Below are positions 13,101 through 23,765 of a stretch of DNA of 64,000 nucleotides, in pieces. This DNA comes from Hemibagrus wyckioides (taxonomy: Eukaryota > Chordata > Actinopteri > Siluriformes > Bagridae): positions 12,023,401 through 12,087,400 of the forward strand of contig NC_080716.1 in the NCBI RefSeq assembly GCF_019097595.1. Direction: 5' to 3'. Within the stretch, counting starts at the first letter, position 1; every line of letters begins with the position of its first letter. The notes under the pieces were generated by a model. That model searched no databases. It was not told the DNA's origin and saw nothing but the letters and a program-made list of their open reading frames with translations. The translations under genes were made by a program, and so were the position numbers.

Positions 13101-16100
13101 TGTCCAACATCAGTGTCTGACCTCACAAATGTGCTTCTGGTGGAATGGTCAAAAAGTCCCATGCACATACTCCTAAACCTTGTGGAAAGCCTTCCCAGAA
13201 GAGGCAAAGGACAGGCTAACTCCATATTAAATTCATGTTAATGTAAAGGCAGATGTCCCAGTTATGGAATGGCTTGCAGTCTCTGCACTAATTCATCCCA
13301 AAGGTGTTCTATCGGGTTGAGGTCAGGACTCAGGAGGTGCAGGTCAGTCAAGTTCCTCCACACCAAACTTGCTCATCCATATCTTTATGGACTTGCTTTG
13401 TGCACTCCATGTTGGAACAGGACGTGGCCATACCCAAACTCTTCCCACAAAGTTGGGAGCATGAAATTGTCTAAAATGTCTTGGTATGCTGAAGCATTAA
13501 GAGTTCCTTTCACTGGAACTAAGGGGCCAAGCCCAACCCCTGAATTCAATGATTTAGAGGGGTGTCCCAAAACCTTTGGCAATATAGTGTATGAACATCA
13601 AACAAGTGGATTTTCCTTAAAATCAACATGAACAAAAAACTTAAACAGGATCTCTGGGATGTGAAGAGGAAATTCTTCAATATACATATAATATATATAT
13701 TCAATATATAATCATGACAGAAATGTAAACTCTTGTCAACATACACATTAATCACCAAGAGACTGATAAGAAAGAAATTCAGTTTATCTGGAAAGGTTTG
13801 AATTGACTCTTTTAATCCATGCTGATTTGACACACACTGCCTTGAACGGGGTAAAAGGTATTTCAGCATTTTTTCAACAGCAGCCATGTTGTTATTATTT
13901 AGGTTAAGTCGAATTATTTAGGTTTAGTAGAAGATAAAAATGTTAATCCTCTGCCAATGACTTCTCTCAATAAAAGGATCAAACCTCCACTCTGACAAGC
14001 TGTCATCTCTCTTTTCTCAGAGAAACATCACATGCTGACTCTTGATTTAAGCCTTAAAGTGAAAATCCACAGCGAAATTCAGAGTTGGCATTCGTTTGGA
14101 TTTCAATTTTGACATGTAACTGTTAATGGTTTCTTACATCACCCACAATGTTGTTTAACTACCTGTCATAATTTATCCTCCTTAGTCATTGTGCATTGAT
14201 TTATTATACATCTAAATAAAACGAAGGCTCTGCCTGTTGGTTAATGATGGGAAAATCTCTTTAAACACTCCTGAGCAGAAAGCAAACATGTCCAAAACAA
14301 TAGCACCCCTCATTCCAAATATCTTGTACCCTGCAGCCTCTTTACTTTCTTTTATCTAAGACGAGACTTTATTAACACCGTGAGAGCTTTCAACATGGCC
14401 AGTAGACCCTGCTATTTATTCTGTAGTCCTTAAGGATTGTGAAAGTGGAGCCTCTTTTTCATTACCTTCAAAGCAGTAGCCTGGCAAGATTCCTGTCCTG
14501 TGGAGGGCTTTAAAGAATTCTCTCCTTCACCATTCTACTCTCCATTAAAGATTAGGTTTTTTTGTACCAATGTACCAAAACGTTGTTAAACTCTCAAATA
14601 TGATGGATCAGAAAGTGTTGATTCATTTTCTAGTACAGCATTACTATATCATAAATGGATTAGAATGGGTTTAACAAAAAAGAATAACATGGAAATCCAC
14701 ATTTTAACTTCCAGTGAGAAAGGGGTAGAAAAGGGGGCTGGTGAGGGAACTGTTCACATCTGTTAGAATACAAGTGATAACAAGAGCCAGCGTGTCTTAT
14801 GGACACTTCATAGCATTAACTGTAATGTAGAGTTCAGGTGACTGTGTGGAGTCCCTGTGCATGTCCCCACCTCACTGTCCGTGTAGATTTCCTTCAGATT
14901 CTTCAATTTTTCCTCCCACAAGCCTGGAGGTGGACCAGCAAAGATAGATTGCTTCTAATTGTGTATGCATGTGCGTGCGTATTTGTAAGTGTGTGTGCAC
15001 ATGGTGCCCTGTAATGGACAGGGTGCGGTCTGGCTTCATGCTGAGTGTTCTCTAAATATATCTCTGAATCTACTGTATCCCTGGAAGAAGTATTGTTAAT
15101 CCCTTGTTCTGATGCTGATAAAGTCATGGTTCATTATTAAGTTAAACATTATAAGAGTTGGCAAATTTCTGTGGTATGAGAGGAATAAAACACTTCAGCT
15201 CATGCTGTCATAGGAAAATGTTGGACTTCAGGCCACATCACACCACCCCCTGGTGGATTCTTTTCATACAACAGCACAGCTTGTCATGGTTTTCCCCCCT
15301 ACTTAATGAATGGATTTGACCTGAAGGCACACAAGCTTGGAAATGTGCATCACAGTATGAGTTAATAGTTGGGGTGATTTCCATTATTATGTAGTATTTT
15401 ACAAGAAATTTCTATCACAATCTCTGTGCAATCTCCAGAGTGCTCAAGGGTTGTGCACTGGCTTCAGCATGATTCACATTGTGGCATACAGTATTGCGTA
15501 ACAGGGATTTACTGAATGCAGGCTTTCAGATGTAATCTGAAATGAGTTCATTATGACAGAATACACACACTGTGATGATTTCAGTCATTTAGTACTTTGT
15601 TGCAGATGGGAGAACTTTACTGTACAACACGCACGCTTATAATACTAATATAGTGTAGATTTTAGTTCAGAAATGTTGTCTGCTGTAAAATGTACATGAT
15701 TTAGGGGGGATTTCAGTACTAGAGCATAGAAGTGAGGACTTTACTGTAAAATGTTCACACTGTAGTGTGGATTTGAGCACTATAGTGCAAACAAGTGGTC
15801 TATCCATGTACATGTCCTTATCAAACCCCCAACCCCTGAGGTGTGAGGCAAATGCACTAACCACTAAGCATCCCCCAACCAAGTGCTTTATTTTCACATT
15901 TGAGGACAATATTGACATGGTATACACAAATTTGTGGATTTTACTGCACCAGCATGTTGCCATTAAGTACTTCTCTTAACTTCACTCTCCTATCTGCTGT
16001 GCTTTATTTTTTGGTGTACAGGTGCAAAGGGCAGTGCACGCGCATATACACAGGTACTGTCTTTATGCATCTTGCTATTAATTAACATGCAATTAACTCA

Positions 16101-16456
16101 TTAAGTACAGCAGATCATGCTGTATAAGCTGACATGACTGTGAGTGGCTGTAACTTTGCTCACCTGCCGGTCATGAGCTGACTCCGGGATGGACTGCACA
16201 GCGGCTGCACGTAGTAATTCTCCAGCTTCACTCCGTTAGCCGCGAGCCAGTCCAGCGTCGGCGTCTTGATTTCGGACCCGTGATATCCCACGTCCCTGAA
16301 GCCCTGGTCGTCCACCATGACGAAAATGATGTGCGGCTGTGAGCCGGGCTTGTCCACTTCATTTGAGCTGGCGCGAAAGTCCTTCGTCCATCTACCATAT
16401 CCGGAGGCGGCCGCGCTGCAGAGGCAGAAACCGGCCAAAACCCCGAGCACCAACAT
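3705..16456 (-). CDS. arsj: Arylsulfatase J gene, two coding exons
   Basis: Secretory-pathway sulfatase of the ARSB/ARSI/ARSJ group, expected to hydrolyse sulfate esters; the natural substrate of ARSJ is not firmly known. Coding exons are 16164-16456 and 3705-5112 (join on the minus strand), giving 566 aa against about 599 in human. Residues 1-18 form a hydrophobic signal peptide. The sulfatase core is complete: metal-binding DD at 49-50, the CSPSR signature with Cys87 to be converted to formylglycine, then in exon 2 GKWHLGF, SSDNGG and [10 protein letters not shown]. The C-terminus is a Lys/Arg-rich tail, as in human ARSJ. The ATG at 16456 has GCC before it and begins the signal peptide. ARSI has the same two-exon plan, but exon 2 reads closest to remembered ARSJ and the linkage to mad2l1/pde5a fits human 4q26. 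No frameshift or stop was seen. Confidence 0.93.
5575..5730. repeat. Dispersed repeat, copy 1 of 2
   Basis: Shares with 11505-11760 the order: CTCAAAT-type start, CTATTCTGC-like block, GTGAGTAG, then GACACTTCATGCACT, AGCTTTGCTTAC and GGGGCTACC. It resembles a widespread fish non-autonomous repeat; class not assigned. Confidence 0.5.
6793..6915. repeat. (ATT)n and related AT-rich microsatellite
   Basis: About 16 ATT units to 6842, then a decayed AAT/ATT and TTTA stretch. Confidence 0.9.
7511..7566. repeat. (CT)n(CA)n microsatellite
   Basis: A compound dinucleotide run, with another short (CA)n at about 7696-7714. Confidence 0.9.
8616..9141 (-). mobile_element. Tc1-like derivative, family A copy 1
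   Basis: Bounded by inverted ends TACACTATATTGCCAAAGGT and its complement at 9141, with TA at the borders. On the minus strand 8805-9086 encodes the C-terminal part of a Tc1 transposase: [20 protein letters not shown], then [20 protein letters not shown]. The catalytic Glu expected at LIE is Lys here and the N-terminal half is missing, so this is a non-autonomous, inactive derivative. Confidence 0.85.
9545..9735. repeat. Teleost dispersed repeat fragment
   Basis: Contains CATTCATTCATT, GTTCAGGGTTGGGGTGGATC, GAATACACCC and GGGACGCCAGTCC in the order of a very common fish retroposon body. It is truncated. Confidence 0.5.
10151..10181. repeat. (GA)n microsatellite
   Basis: A short pure GA run within arsj intron 1. 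Confidence 0.9.
11505..11760. repeat. Dispersed repeat, copy 2 of 2
   Basis: Longer relative of 5575-5730, with the shared blocks CTATTCTATGCC, GTGAGTAG, GACACTTCATGCACT, AAGCTTTGCTTAC and GGGCGGGGCTACC. Confidence 0.5.
11848..12252 (+). mobile_element. Tc1-like derivative, family A copy 2
   Basis: Ends TACACTATATTGCCAAAAGT and TTTTGGCAATACAGTATA. The interior, plus strand, follows the family A transposase C-terminus (CTCCCAGCTTTGTGGGAACA, CCTGACCTCAACCCAATAGA) but with frame breaks. It is shorter than copies 3 and 4. Confidence 0.8.
12256..12815. mobile_element. Tc1-like derivative, family B copy 1, with nested repeat
   Basis: The left end TACACTGTATGCCCAAAAGT ATTTGGACACC is adjacent to family A copy 2. 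The interior shares GATTTGTG, CACTGATGT, GTTCCAGT, AGCTCAGGGCTCTG and GGAACAGGTTTGGACCTCTT with 21855-22232 and 31400-31845. The right terminal repeat was not found. A fish SINE-type block lies inside at about 12297-12362. Confidence 0.65.
12297..12362 (+). repeat. Retroposon fragment nested in family B copy
   Basis: TTTACATTTCTGGCATTTGG followed by CAGACACTCTATCCAGAGCG and AGTGCTTTGAAGTCTCT. The same blocks occur at 42893-43045. Confidence 0.6.
12984..13592 (-). mobile_element. Tc1-like derivative, family A copy 3
   Basis: Near-perfect terminal repeats: TACACTATATTGCCAAACGT on the left and its complement ending GGCAATATAGTGTA at 13592. The minus-strand interior is a degenerate family A transposase C-terminus. 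Confidence 0.85.
13593..15787. other. arsj intron stretch without recognised exon
   Basis: AT-rich DNA. Around 14830-15050 there is a decayed retroposon-like segment (GTCCCTGTGCATGTCCCCAC, CCTCCCACAAGCCTGGAGG, GCCCTGTAATGGACAGGGTG). Nothing else was recognised. Confidence 0.4.
15815..15881 (-). repeat. SINE head fragment
   Basis: On the minus strand, GCTTAGTGGTTAGTGCATTT and TTGGGGGTTTGATAAGG resemble the A and B boxes of a tRNA-derived SINE. It is only the head. Confidence 0.5.
16164..16456 (-). CDS. arsj: arsj coding exon 1 (signal peptide and catalytic cysteine)
   Basis: 293 nt coding 97 codons plus 2 nt. It carries the signal peptide, the DD metal ligands and CSPSR. The donor reads CAG|gtgagc on the minus strand just below 16164. 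The intron splits the Arg codon that follows LMTG, and exon 2 begins with the completing base. Confidence 0.92.
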
Positions 16457-16700
16457 GGCCGCCTCTTCAGCGCGTCTCGCCGCTCACACCATTCGCCTTC
16501 ACTGCGAAAGCCCAAGTGGCTCATGAAGGTCTACATACTGTTGCCTCATTCACAGCACGGTGTCTGTCTGCACGACATGGTCGGAGTGCATGCGGGTGTG
16601 CGTGTGTGTGTGTGTGCGTGCGTGCGCGCGCGTATTACAGCAAGAGGCGGCGCGCGCCAGCGGGTGGAGCAGAAGCGCTTGGCAATTAGGTTTAGTTTTT
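16457..16700. promoter_or_regulatory. GC-rich 5' region of arsj
   Basis: Sequence around and upstream of the arsj start is far richer in G+C and CpG than its surroundings and ends in a TG/CG alternating run at 16596-16633. This is typical of a CpG-island promoter. No TATA box was seen and the start site is not resolved. Confidence 0.5.
16596..16633. repeat. (TG)n/(CG)n alternating run
   Basis: A purine-pyrimidine alternating run in the GC-rich arsj 5' region. Confidence 0.85.
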
Positions 16701-16896
16701 ATCTCCTCTAGCGTCTTTAAAACTGCGAGTTTATTTTAGCGAAAACATGCTGAACACATCGAAATGTATGCATTTAAAGTTCTTGTTGCATATAATAATA
16801 ACACTAATGTCGTACCTCCCTGTTTCACAATGCTCGTGGTGCGTCCATGTTTGTCCATGAAGTTTCTTTTTTTCTATATCTGCTTTGTTTCTCTCT

Positions 16897-16922
16897 GAAG
16901 AAAAGAAAAGAAAAGAAAAGGC
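16897..16922. repeat. (AAAAG)n microsatellite
   Basis: About five AAAAG units. Confidence 0.8.
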
Positions 16923-17111
16923 CACATAATCGCATTAAGCTTCTCAGCTGCTCTAATCCTAGCGTGACTTACAACCCTACAATCAAATATCTAGACACAT
17001 CAAGTCTGCGCAAATTAACAGACCTGGCAAATGTGTGCTTTAAGGTGGGGTTGTGTGGCAGCTGGAGCAGTTCATAGCCTCAGCTGTCACCCAATTCCAC
17101 CTTAAAGCACA

Positions 17112-17682
17112 TACACTATAGTGCTAAAAGTTTTGGGACACCTCTCCAAATCATTGAATTCAGGTGTTATTTTTAGGGGCTAGGCTTGGGCCCTTAGTTC
17201 CAGTGAGAGGAACGTTTAAGCAGAAGTTTAAACAGAACATTAATGCTTCAGCACTAAGACATTTTAGACAATTTCATGCTCCCAAATTTGTGGGATCAGT
17301 TTGGGGATGACCCCTTCTTGTTCCAACATGACTGCACACCAGTGGACAAAGCATGGTCCATAAAGACATGGATGAGCGAGTTTGGTGTGGGGGAACTTGA
17401 CTGGCCTGCACAGAGTCCTGACCTCAACCTGATAGAACGCCTTTGGGATGAATTAGAGCGGAGACTGAGAGCCAGACCTTCTCGTCCAACATCAGTATAC
17501 AATCACAAATGCACTTCTAGAGGAATGGTCAAAAGTTCTGATAAAAACACACTCCTAAACCTTGTGGACAGCCTTTCCAGAAGAGTTAAAGCTATTATAG
17601 CTGCAAAGGGCGGGTCAACTCTATATTACATTCATGTGCATGTAAAGACAGATATCCCAAAACTTTTGGCAATATAGTGTAT
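17112..17682 (+). mobile_element. Tc1-like derivative, family A copy 4, best preserved
   Basis: Ends TACACTATAGTGCTAAAAGT and TTTTGGCAATATAGTGTA. The open frame 17276-17677 (133 aa) is the C-terminal third of a Tc1 transposase: [34 protein letters not shown], then a degenerate tail. The Asp of QHD and the Glu of LIE are separated by 34 residues, the DD34E spacing. The first catalytic Asp and the DNA-binding domain are absent, so it cannot move by itself. Confidence 0.88.
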
Positions 17683-18024
17683 TTGCCAGGTCTTATTCAA
17701 TTTTTACTCAAGCTGACTTGGAGGATCAAATGATTGTGCAGCTGCCACCGTGTCCAGTGATTATACTGAATGTATCTCCCATCCAGATTTTATCTCTATT
17801 TGGAATGATATTTTGCAGCCAACTTCACCAGCATACTGGTATCACATTAGTAAAACAGCAGAGATTGAGATGCCACTTGTGATCTGTGTAAAGCGTTGTT
17901 TTGGCTTGTTATTCAGAGGAAATACAGTATGGAACAAGTACCACATTACTGACCTTAGCACAAAAAATGTAAAAAGACATATGAAAGCTGTTATCAATTA
18001 ACATACACATTATGTATGCATATA

Positions 18025-18577
18025 TACACCGATCAGGCATAATATTATGACCACTGACAGGTGACGTGAATAACACTGATTATCTCCTCATCATGGCTCC
18101 TGTTAGTGGGTGGGATATATTAGGCAGCAAGTGAACATTTTGTCCTCAAAGTTGATGTGTTAGAAGCAGGAAAAATGAGCAAGTGTAAGAATTTGAGAGA
18201 CTTTAACAAGGGCCAGATTGTGATGGCTAGACGACTGGATCAGAGCATCTCCAAAACTGTAGCTCTTGTGGGGTGTTCCCGGTCTGCAGTGGTCAGTATC
18301 TATCAAAAGTGGTCCAAGGAAGGAACAGTGGTGAACCGGCGACAGGGTCATGGGCAGCCAAGGCTCATTGATGCACGTGGGGAGTGAAGCCTGGCCCGTG
18401 TGATCTGATCCAACAGACGAGCTACTGTTGCTCAAATTGCTGAAGAAGTTAATGCTGGTTCTGATAGAAAGGTGTCAGAATACACAGTGCATGATGGGTC
18501 AGGGCTGATTTGGTGGCAAAAGGGAGACCAACACAATATTAGGCAGGTGGTCATAATGTTATGCCTGATTGGTGTAT
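18025..18577 (+). mobile_element. Tc1-like derivative, family C copy 1
   Basis: Inverted ends TACACCGATCAGGCATAATA and the complement at 18577. The frame 18157-18387 gives 76 aa of the N-terminal helix-turn-helix region of a Tc1 transposase ([31 protein letters not shown]). The catalytic region is missing, and after the stop the frame continues as [18 protein letters not shown]. It is a non-autonomous deletion derivative. Confidence 0.88.
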
Positions 18578-21500
18578 ATGACATGAACAGTTGAGGGGTG
18601 TAGGTTGGGGGTGAACAATAGGAACAACTGGCATTGTTCTTGCCACTGTGTCTGATTTTTTTTTTTTGCACTTTCTGTTTGTCTCACGTCTAGGATTCTG
18701 CTGGTGTTGCCGGATGAATGTGAGAACACCGGACACATTTGCATACTTATACCTTTCTCATGAAAACTCGAGAAGAACCAGAGACCTGGCATTTACTATA
18801 TAAGCAGATAAAACCGAGTTTAAATCAGGATTAAGGTGTATAATGTACTATTGCGCTGATAGATCAAGCTACAGGTGATTAGTAACTAAAACTCTTACAT
18901 TAAGCTTGGGGTTTTCCTTAACTCTAACCAAGCAGATCTGATAACTCTAAAGGAACAATCAATGCATTGTGAATTTTTAGAATCATTAATTATATGTGGC
19001 ATGCAGTTTTAAAAAGCGTTTATGTATAAAGCACTTTGATATAATCTATTCACAAGCACTCCAAGCAGTGGGTTTATTTCTCTCTTTTTACAGCACACCA
19101 GTGCGTTTTGTGATGTTAAATGAATTCATTTGTATCATTATGTGTTTTTTCCATATCCTTCCTAAAACAATAAAATCTTTCAAACCCTTGACTGTGTGCC
19201 TCCTCTCTACCACCTACAACATGACATGCTTAATGTGTCTTCCATTCAAACACATCTTCATTTTGAGGAGTGCTGGCTATAGTCAAGACTTTTCCTATCC
19301 ATTACCTTTGTTACGTGTAGTTAAAGTGCAATCGTGGACCACAGTGAACCTCATAGGCATAGTTTTATTTCTATAAGCAGTAATATAAGACTTTTCAGGC
19401 ATCCTCCCACTATTGCCTGACTCACTCAGTATCGTACTAGTTGCCAGATGGCTTCTTAGCACATTCATGTAGGCTATCCTGCTGTTTTGCAATGCACAAG
19501 ACCAGAATTTCCCTTTTCTGTTCATCTGACTTCACCATCCCCTGCAGATTTTTTTCCCTTAAAAGTCAAAATAGAACAACAAGCAAATTCTACCTGCATC
19601 CCATTATCTGGTGAGTCACTTGACAAGAATTACCAGTCAATACTGCAGCTATAAGGAATGGTAAAACTTTTTAGACATTTCATATCCTTTATAAAGACAT
19701 TCAAGAGCAAACATACTAAGGGTATATCTAGGACTAATGAAAGCTGTAGTAGAAACCAAGGTGTTGCTGATTATTCCATGAGTCCTGTGCTGAAATCTGT
19801 GCAACACTGCAGCAATCAGCAGTAGAGCAGGAAAAGCATATAATAGATGATGTGGCCAGATGTGGGCCAAGAAATCCGTCTCTGCCCGGGAAAACCACAA
19901 CCAGCAAACATGTAAACTTGTCAATGATATTTAAACGTCTCTTGATAAGACAATGACATCTTTCCATTCATGCTACTTTTGATGTGAGGAGGCTTAAAGT
20001 TTCATCTAAAGTAGATGTATATGATTTAAGGAAACTGCAAGAATACCTTTATACATAAACATAAGCAATTCTTAATTCTTAGTCTTTAAAAGCTGATCAG
20101 AACATTATACATTATACTAATAGTGGTACTAACCACTATGGTGAATGGTTAATATACTAATATAATATACACTAATATATAATTAATATACTATCATTAT
20201 TTATCATATACTATCATTAATAATGCCTTTATACCAAGCACACCATGTGTCAGTCAATGTCACATAAGTGATTATTAAGTTCTAATCCACATCCAGTCAC
20301 TCCTGAAGACCACATCCAGCTACAACTATTGCAACCACCGTTATAACAGTCTAGATGTCCAACATGTCTGGGCAGGATGGACTCTCTTCCTAGCGACTTG
20401 AAGATATGGCTTTGTTTACATATTTTTAGTTCTGTAAAGTATGTGACTTTTCATGCCTGGCCTTCTGAATGACTGAAAGAGCAGCAGACACAGAAGTCTG
20501 TTACACCTGCCAATCACAAGGAATGTGACTCTGGAATGCTAGTGTGCATATTCTTCCAAAAGAAGTATTCATGCAGAGGTAATTGAATTCATGCTCACAT
20601 CTGAGCTCAGCTGTAATGTCCTGAGGAACAGCTGCATTTGGACTTGGACTAAACGGCATTACATACAGCCAGGTTTTTGATTTCCTTTCAAATGTATTAG
20701 GGGCAGGTTGTAACAAGGAAGCATACAGAACAACACAGAATATGTGTATTTGACACATTCTTTTAATCTTAGCAAATAGGAAAACGCACAAGGAAACATT
20801 TAGGTGCATTTTATTGTTTTGAAACACATTCCTGCATCGTGTTAGCAGTGATACTGTTACTGACAGTTTGTTCAGCTGCTTATTAGTCGCTATAAAAATG
20901 ATTTGTGTCACTGTGGTCACTGACAAAAAGCCACTTTATTCATCAGCTGACGTTCCAGAAAAGCGTCTCAAGTGGCCTTAGCTGTCATTATTGGACAGCT
21001 ATTATAGTATAAGAGTAGGCTTCTGTGAAGCAGAAAGCTGAAATCTGGTTCTGTCTGCTTCGACTCCAAACTTGATTTTTGCCCCTTGAGGACTTCTATG
21101 TACCCTGGTGCTATAAATGCGATCAATTAGTAATTGTTTCTCTTTTTTCCCCACTGGGTTTTTTTTTTTCAGCTGCGTAAGAGCTGCTCTTGTGCCAATG
21201 CACTGCGACGACATGATGTGTTATCCAGGCGGCTCGAATGGCTTGAATTAACAACAGCATGTTTTGCTAGCATGCCCCCTGAATTAACAGGAGCCCTTGC
21301 TTTACCATTTACAAAGGAAAACTCAAAGTGCTGCAGGTGTGTTTATGTACACCAAGTAAGCATATTGACATGGTTTTTTTTCTAGGTGTGTCTTGTCATT
21401 TTTAGCATACATGTACAGGAAGTGGTAGAAAAGAACCACTATACCCAACTGACCCTAAACTAATATAATCTCAAGTGGCTGTGCTGGATTGGAACCTAGA

Positions 21501-21854
21501 ATTCTGAGCAGGTCAGACCTTGGCGTCTGTTTGCCACTTAACCCTGTCAATCTATCTGAAAAATGGACCTGTGCCATATTCTAAGTGGCTCAGCTGACAC
21601 GGTGAAAGAGAAGTAACTGAAAATAAAGGAACTGACAAGCTGCTTAGAGGTCTAAATGGAGGGAAAGAGGGGGAGGGTAAAGTAATAAATACCAAAGTGA
21701 TAGTCAATCATCACTCTTTTATCATGCTTTAGTCCCCTTGTCTCTTTCTCTCCCTTCTCTAGTCGGCATCTTATTTTCTAGCTGTCAGTGAAAACCCATT
21801 TTGGAACCCACCAAGATCTGAATCATATTTTATGTACACTTTTTTTGTGAACAC
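18578..21854. other. Intergenic, no gene recognised
   Basis: AT-rich DNA between arsj and mad2l1. The longest open frames (20501-20926 minus, 141 aa; 18996-19376 plus, 126 aa) show no family motif, no splice-supported extension and low-complexity composition. Confidence 0.5.
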
Positions 21855-22232
21855 TCATACATGCTTTCGAACATCTTATTTCAGATTTATTTCCTGCTTC
21901 GCTCTTATAATAAGCTCCAGTGTGGAGATTTGTGTTCTTTCAGCCCAAAGTGCATTAGGGAGATCAGACACTGGTGTCAGGTGAGGAGGTCTGGGGTGCA
22001 GTCAATGTGTGTGCAGGACATGCCAGTTATTCCGCTCCACTGTGCAAGACACTGTGCAAAACCATGTCTCCATGCCGGAACAGGTTTGGACCTCTTAGTT
22101 CCAGTGAAAGTATAAAGCTACAGCATACAAAGACATTCTGTCTGCTTCCAAATTCATTGAAACAGATTAGGGAATGCCCACATATGGGTGTAATGGGCAG
22201 GTGTCCACAAACTTTTGGCCATATCGTGTATA
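21855..22232. mobile_element. Tc1-like derivative, family B copy 2 (right half)
   Basis: Interior blocks shared with 12256-12815 (GGAGATTTGTGTTCTTTCAG, GGAACAGGTTTGGACCTCTT). The right end is GTGTCCACAAACTTTTGGCC then ATATCGTGTATA. The left terminal repeat was not seen. Confidence 0.7.
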
Positions 22233-23547
22233 TGTATATTTTATAAGAATTTTTATAAGTGCAATGTTTTAGACAGACTGTCCTGTACCTCAGTGTGTGC
22301 CTAACAAAAATCCTTAAATAATGCCAGCTCTCATGAGCAATTCTGTAAAGCTTCCCATGCCAAGGTTTATGTCAAGGCACAAATGTTCCCATTTCCATTT
22401 TTCATCATTTATTTTGCTGTCTTTTTTGTATGAGGAGCTGAAGTTCCTATTAAAAAGCCAAGGTCTACGTTAAAAGGTTTTTCCACTCAGGCATAGCAAT
22501 AGGTGCAGTTAAGAGCACGATTACTACATAAAGGAACTATGTCACATGCAGCCTCATACAAACACACACAAACACACACACACCATAGGATCTATGGCTC
22601 TAGTAAGGTTCAGAAAAGTTCTTAAAACTTGCTCCTCCTTATAACTGATTCTTGCATTTTGTTCACATTCATGTTCATTGTAATACATTAACCAACATTT
22701 TATAGGCTGATTCCTTTTCTCTGTAATGGACAGCAGTTGCTCATGACCATCTTGAGGCATAATAACAAAGTCATAAAATTGAGAGGGAACCACACTTATC
22801 TCATACTATACTATAGATTACTATCAGATGAATGTTTAGAATAATTCCAATGACTGGCAGTTGAGAGTTGACCAAATTCAGTCATGAAGCATACATCCCA
22901 GAGACAGGAATTGGCAAATGACCAAATGGAGAATGGATTTGGTGTCAGTGGAGGAAAATATAGTATAAGGACTGATTCATCACCACCATTAGCAGATTAG
23001 GTATCAGTATTTTGAACCGACTCAAGTCAAGATGCAGGACAGAGGACCATATATATCATCCAGTCAAGCAGGAATGTGGATGTTAAAGCTGTGTTAAATA
23101 CTATGTGTGGCAATTTGGCAAAACCATTTGAATTTTGGCGAACAACTAAAAATGGTGAACAATATTTTTGATCAAAATAGTCTTTTTTCTTAATAAAACA
23201 TACATTTGACGGCTCAACCATCAGAAAACATAAATATGAAGACTTCAAAACAGAATTATTTTCCTTTTACCCTTGCCTATGCTCTCTGCCTACAAAGATA
23301 AAATTAGGAAATAAGGAGCCAATTTAGCAAACATGGCTATAAAAACAGTGTGTCTAGCTAATAAAGTTTTGTTTGTTAAATATTTCTGAAATGGTTATCC
23401 TTCTGGCATATTCTTCCATCTCTGTGGAGGTCTTCTAAAGCTCTGCTAGAGAGGCCACTGTGTTCCTCTATGGTCAGCTTCCTGACCTCAATGACCAGCT
23501 GTAGCAATCCTGGTGCTTCCAAAGTTCTTACATTTCTTAGTATATTA
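22233..23547. other. Intergenic, no gene recognised
   Basis: Only a short CA-rich run at about 22559-22583. No coding signal was seen. Confidence 0.5.
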
Positions 23548-23765
23548 GAGGTTAGTGCATTGCTTCACATCTCCAAAGTTGGGGGTTTGATTCTTACCTA
23601 TGCCTTGTTTGCATGTTCTCCTTGTGCTCTGAGGGTTTTCCCTTAGATCTCAGATTTCCTAAAGACATGCATTGTAGGTGGGTCGGCATGTCCATAATGT
23701 GTCCCTTGCCTTGTGCTCTGAGTCCCGTGGGATAGACTCCATGTTTCCCAAAACGCTGTGTAGGA
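23548..23765 (+). repeat. SINE-like retroposon
   Basis: Begins GGTTAGTGCATTGCTTCAC and GGGGGTTTGATTCTTACC (A/B-box-like), followed by GTTTGCATGTTCTCC, CTAAAGACATGCATTGTAGG and CCGTGGGATAGACTCC, the usual order of a widespread fish retroposon. Confidence 0.65.

Larger units (their letters stand above)
5113..16163 (-). other. arsj: arsj intron 1, 11 kb, rich in transposon relics
   Basis: A single long intron with standard gt...ag ends. It contains ATT, CT/CA and GA microsatellites, four Tc1-related relics (8616-9141, 11848-12252, 12256-12815, 12984-13592), a pair of similar dispersed repeats (5575-5730 and 11505-11760) and two SINE-like pieces. No other exon was recognised. Short open frames inside are either transposase relics or chance. 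Confidence 0.8.

Noticed and set aside
16228..16689. Several overlapping frames around arsj exon 1 (both strands)
   Set aside because: GC-rich DNA has few stops; only the minus-strand frame from 16456 matches a sulfatase.
18996..19376. 126 aa open frame on the plus strand
   Set aside because: Hydrophobic and cysteine-rich by composition only; no signal peptide arrangement, family motif or promoter recognised.
20501..20926. 141 aa open frame on the minus strand
   Set aside because: No recognisable motif, domain or flanking exon; length is within chance for AT-rich DNA of this size.
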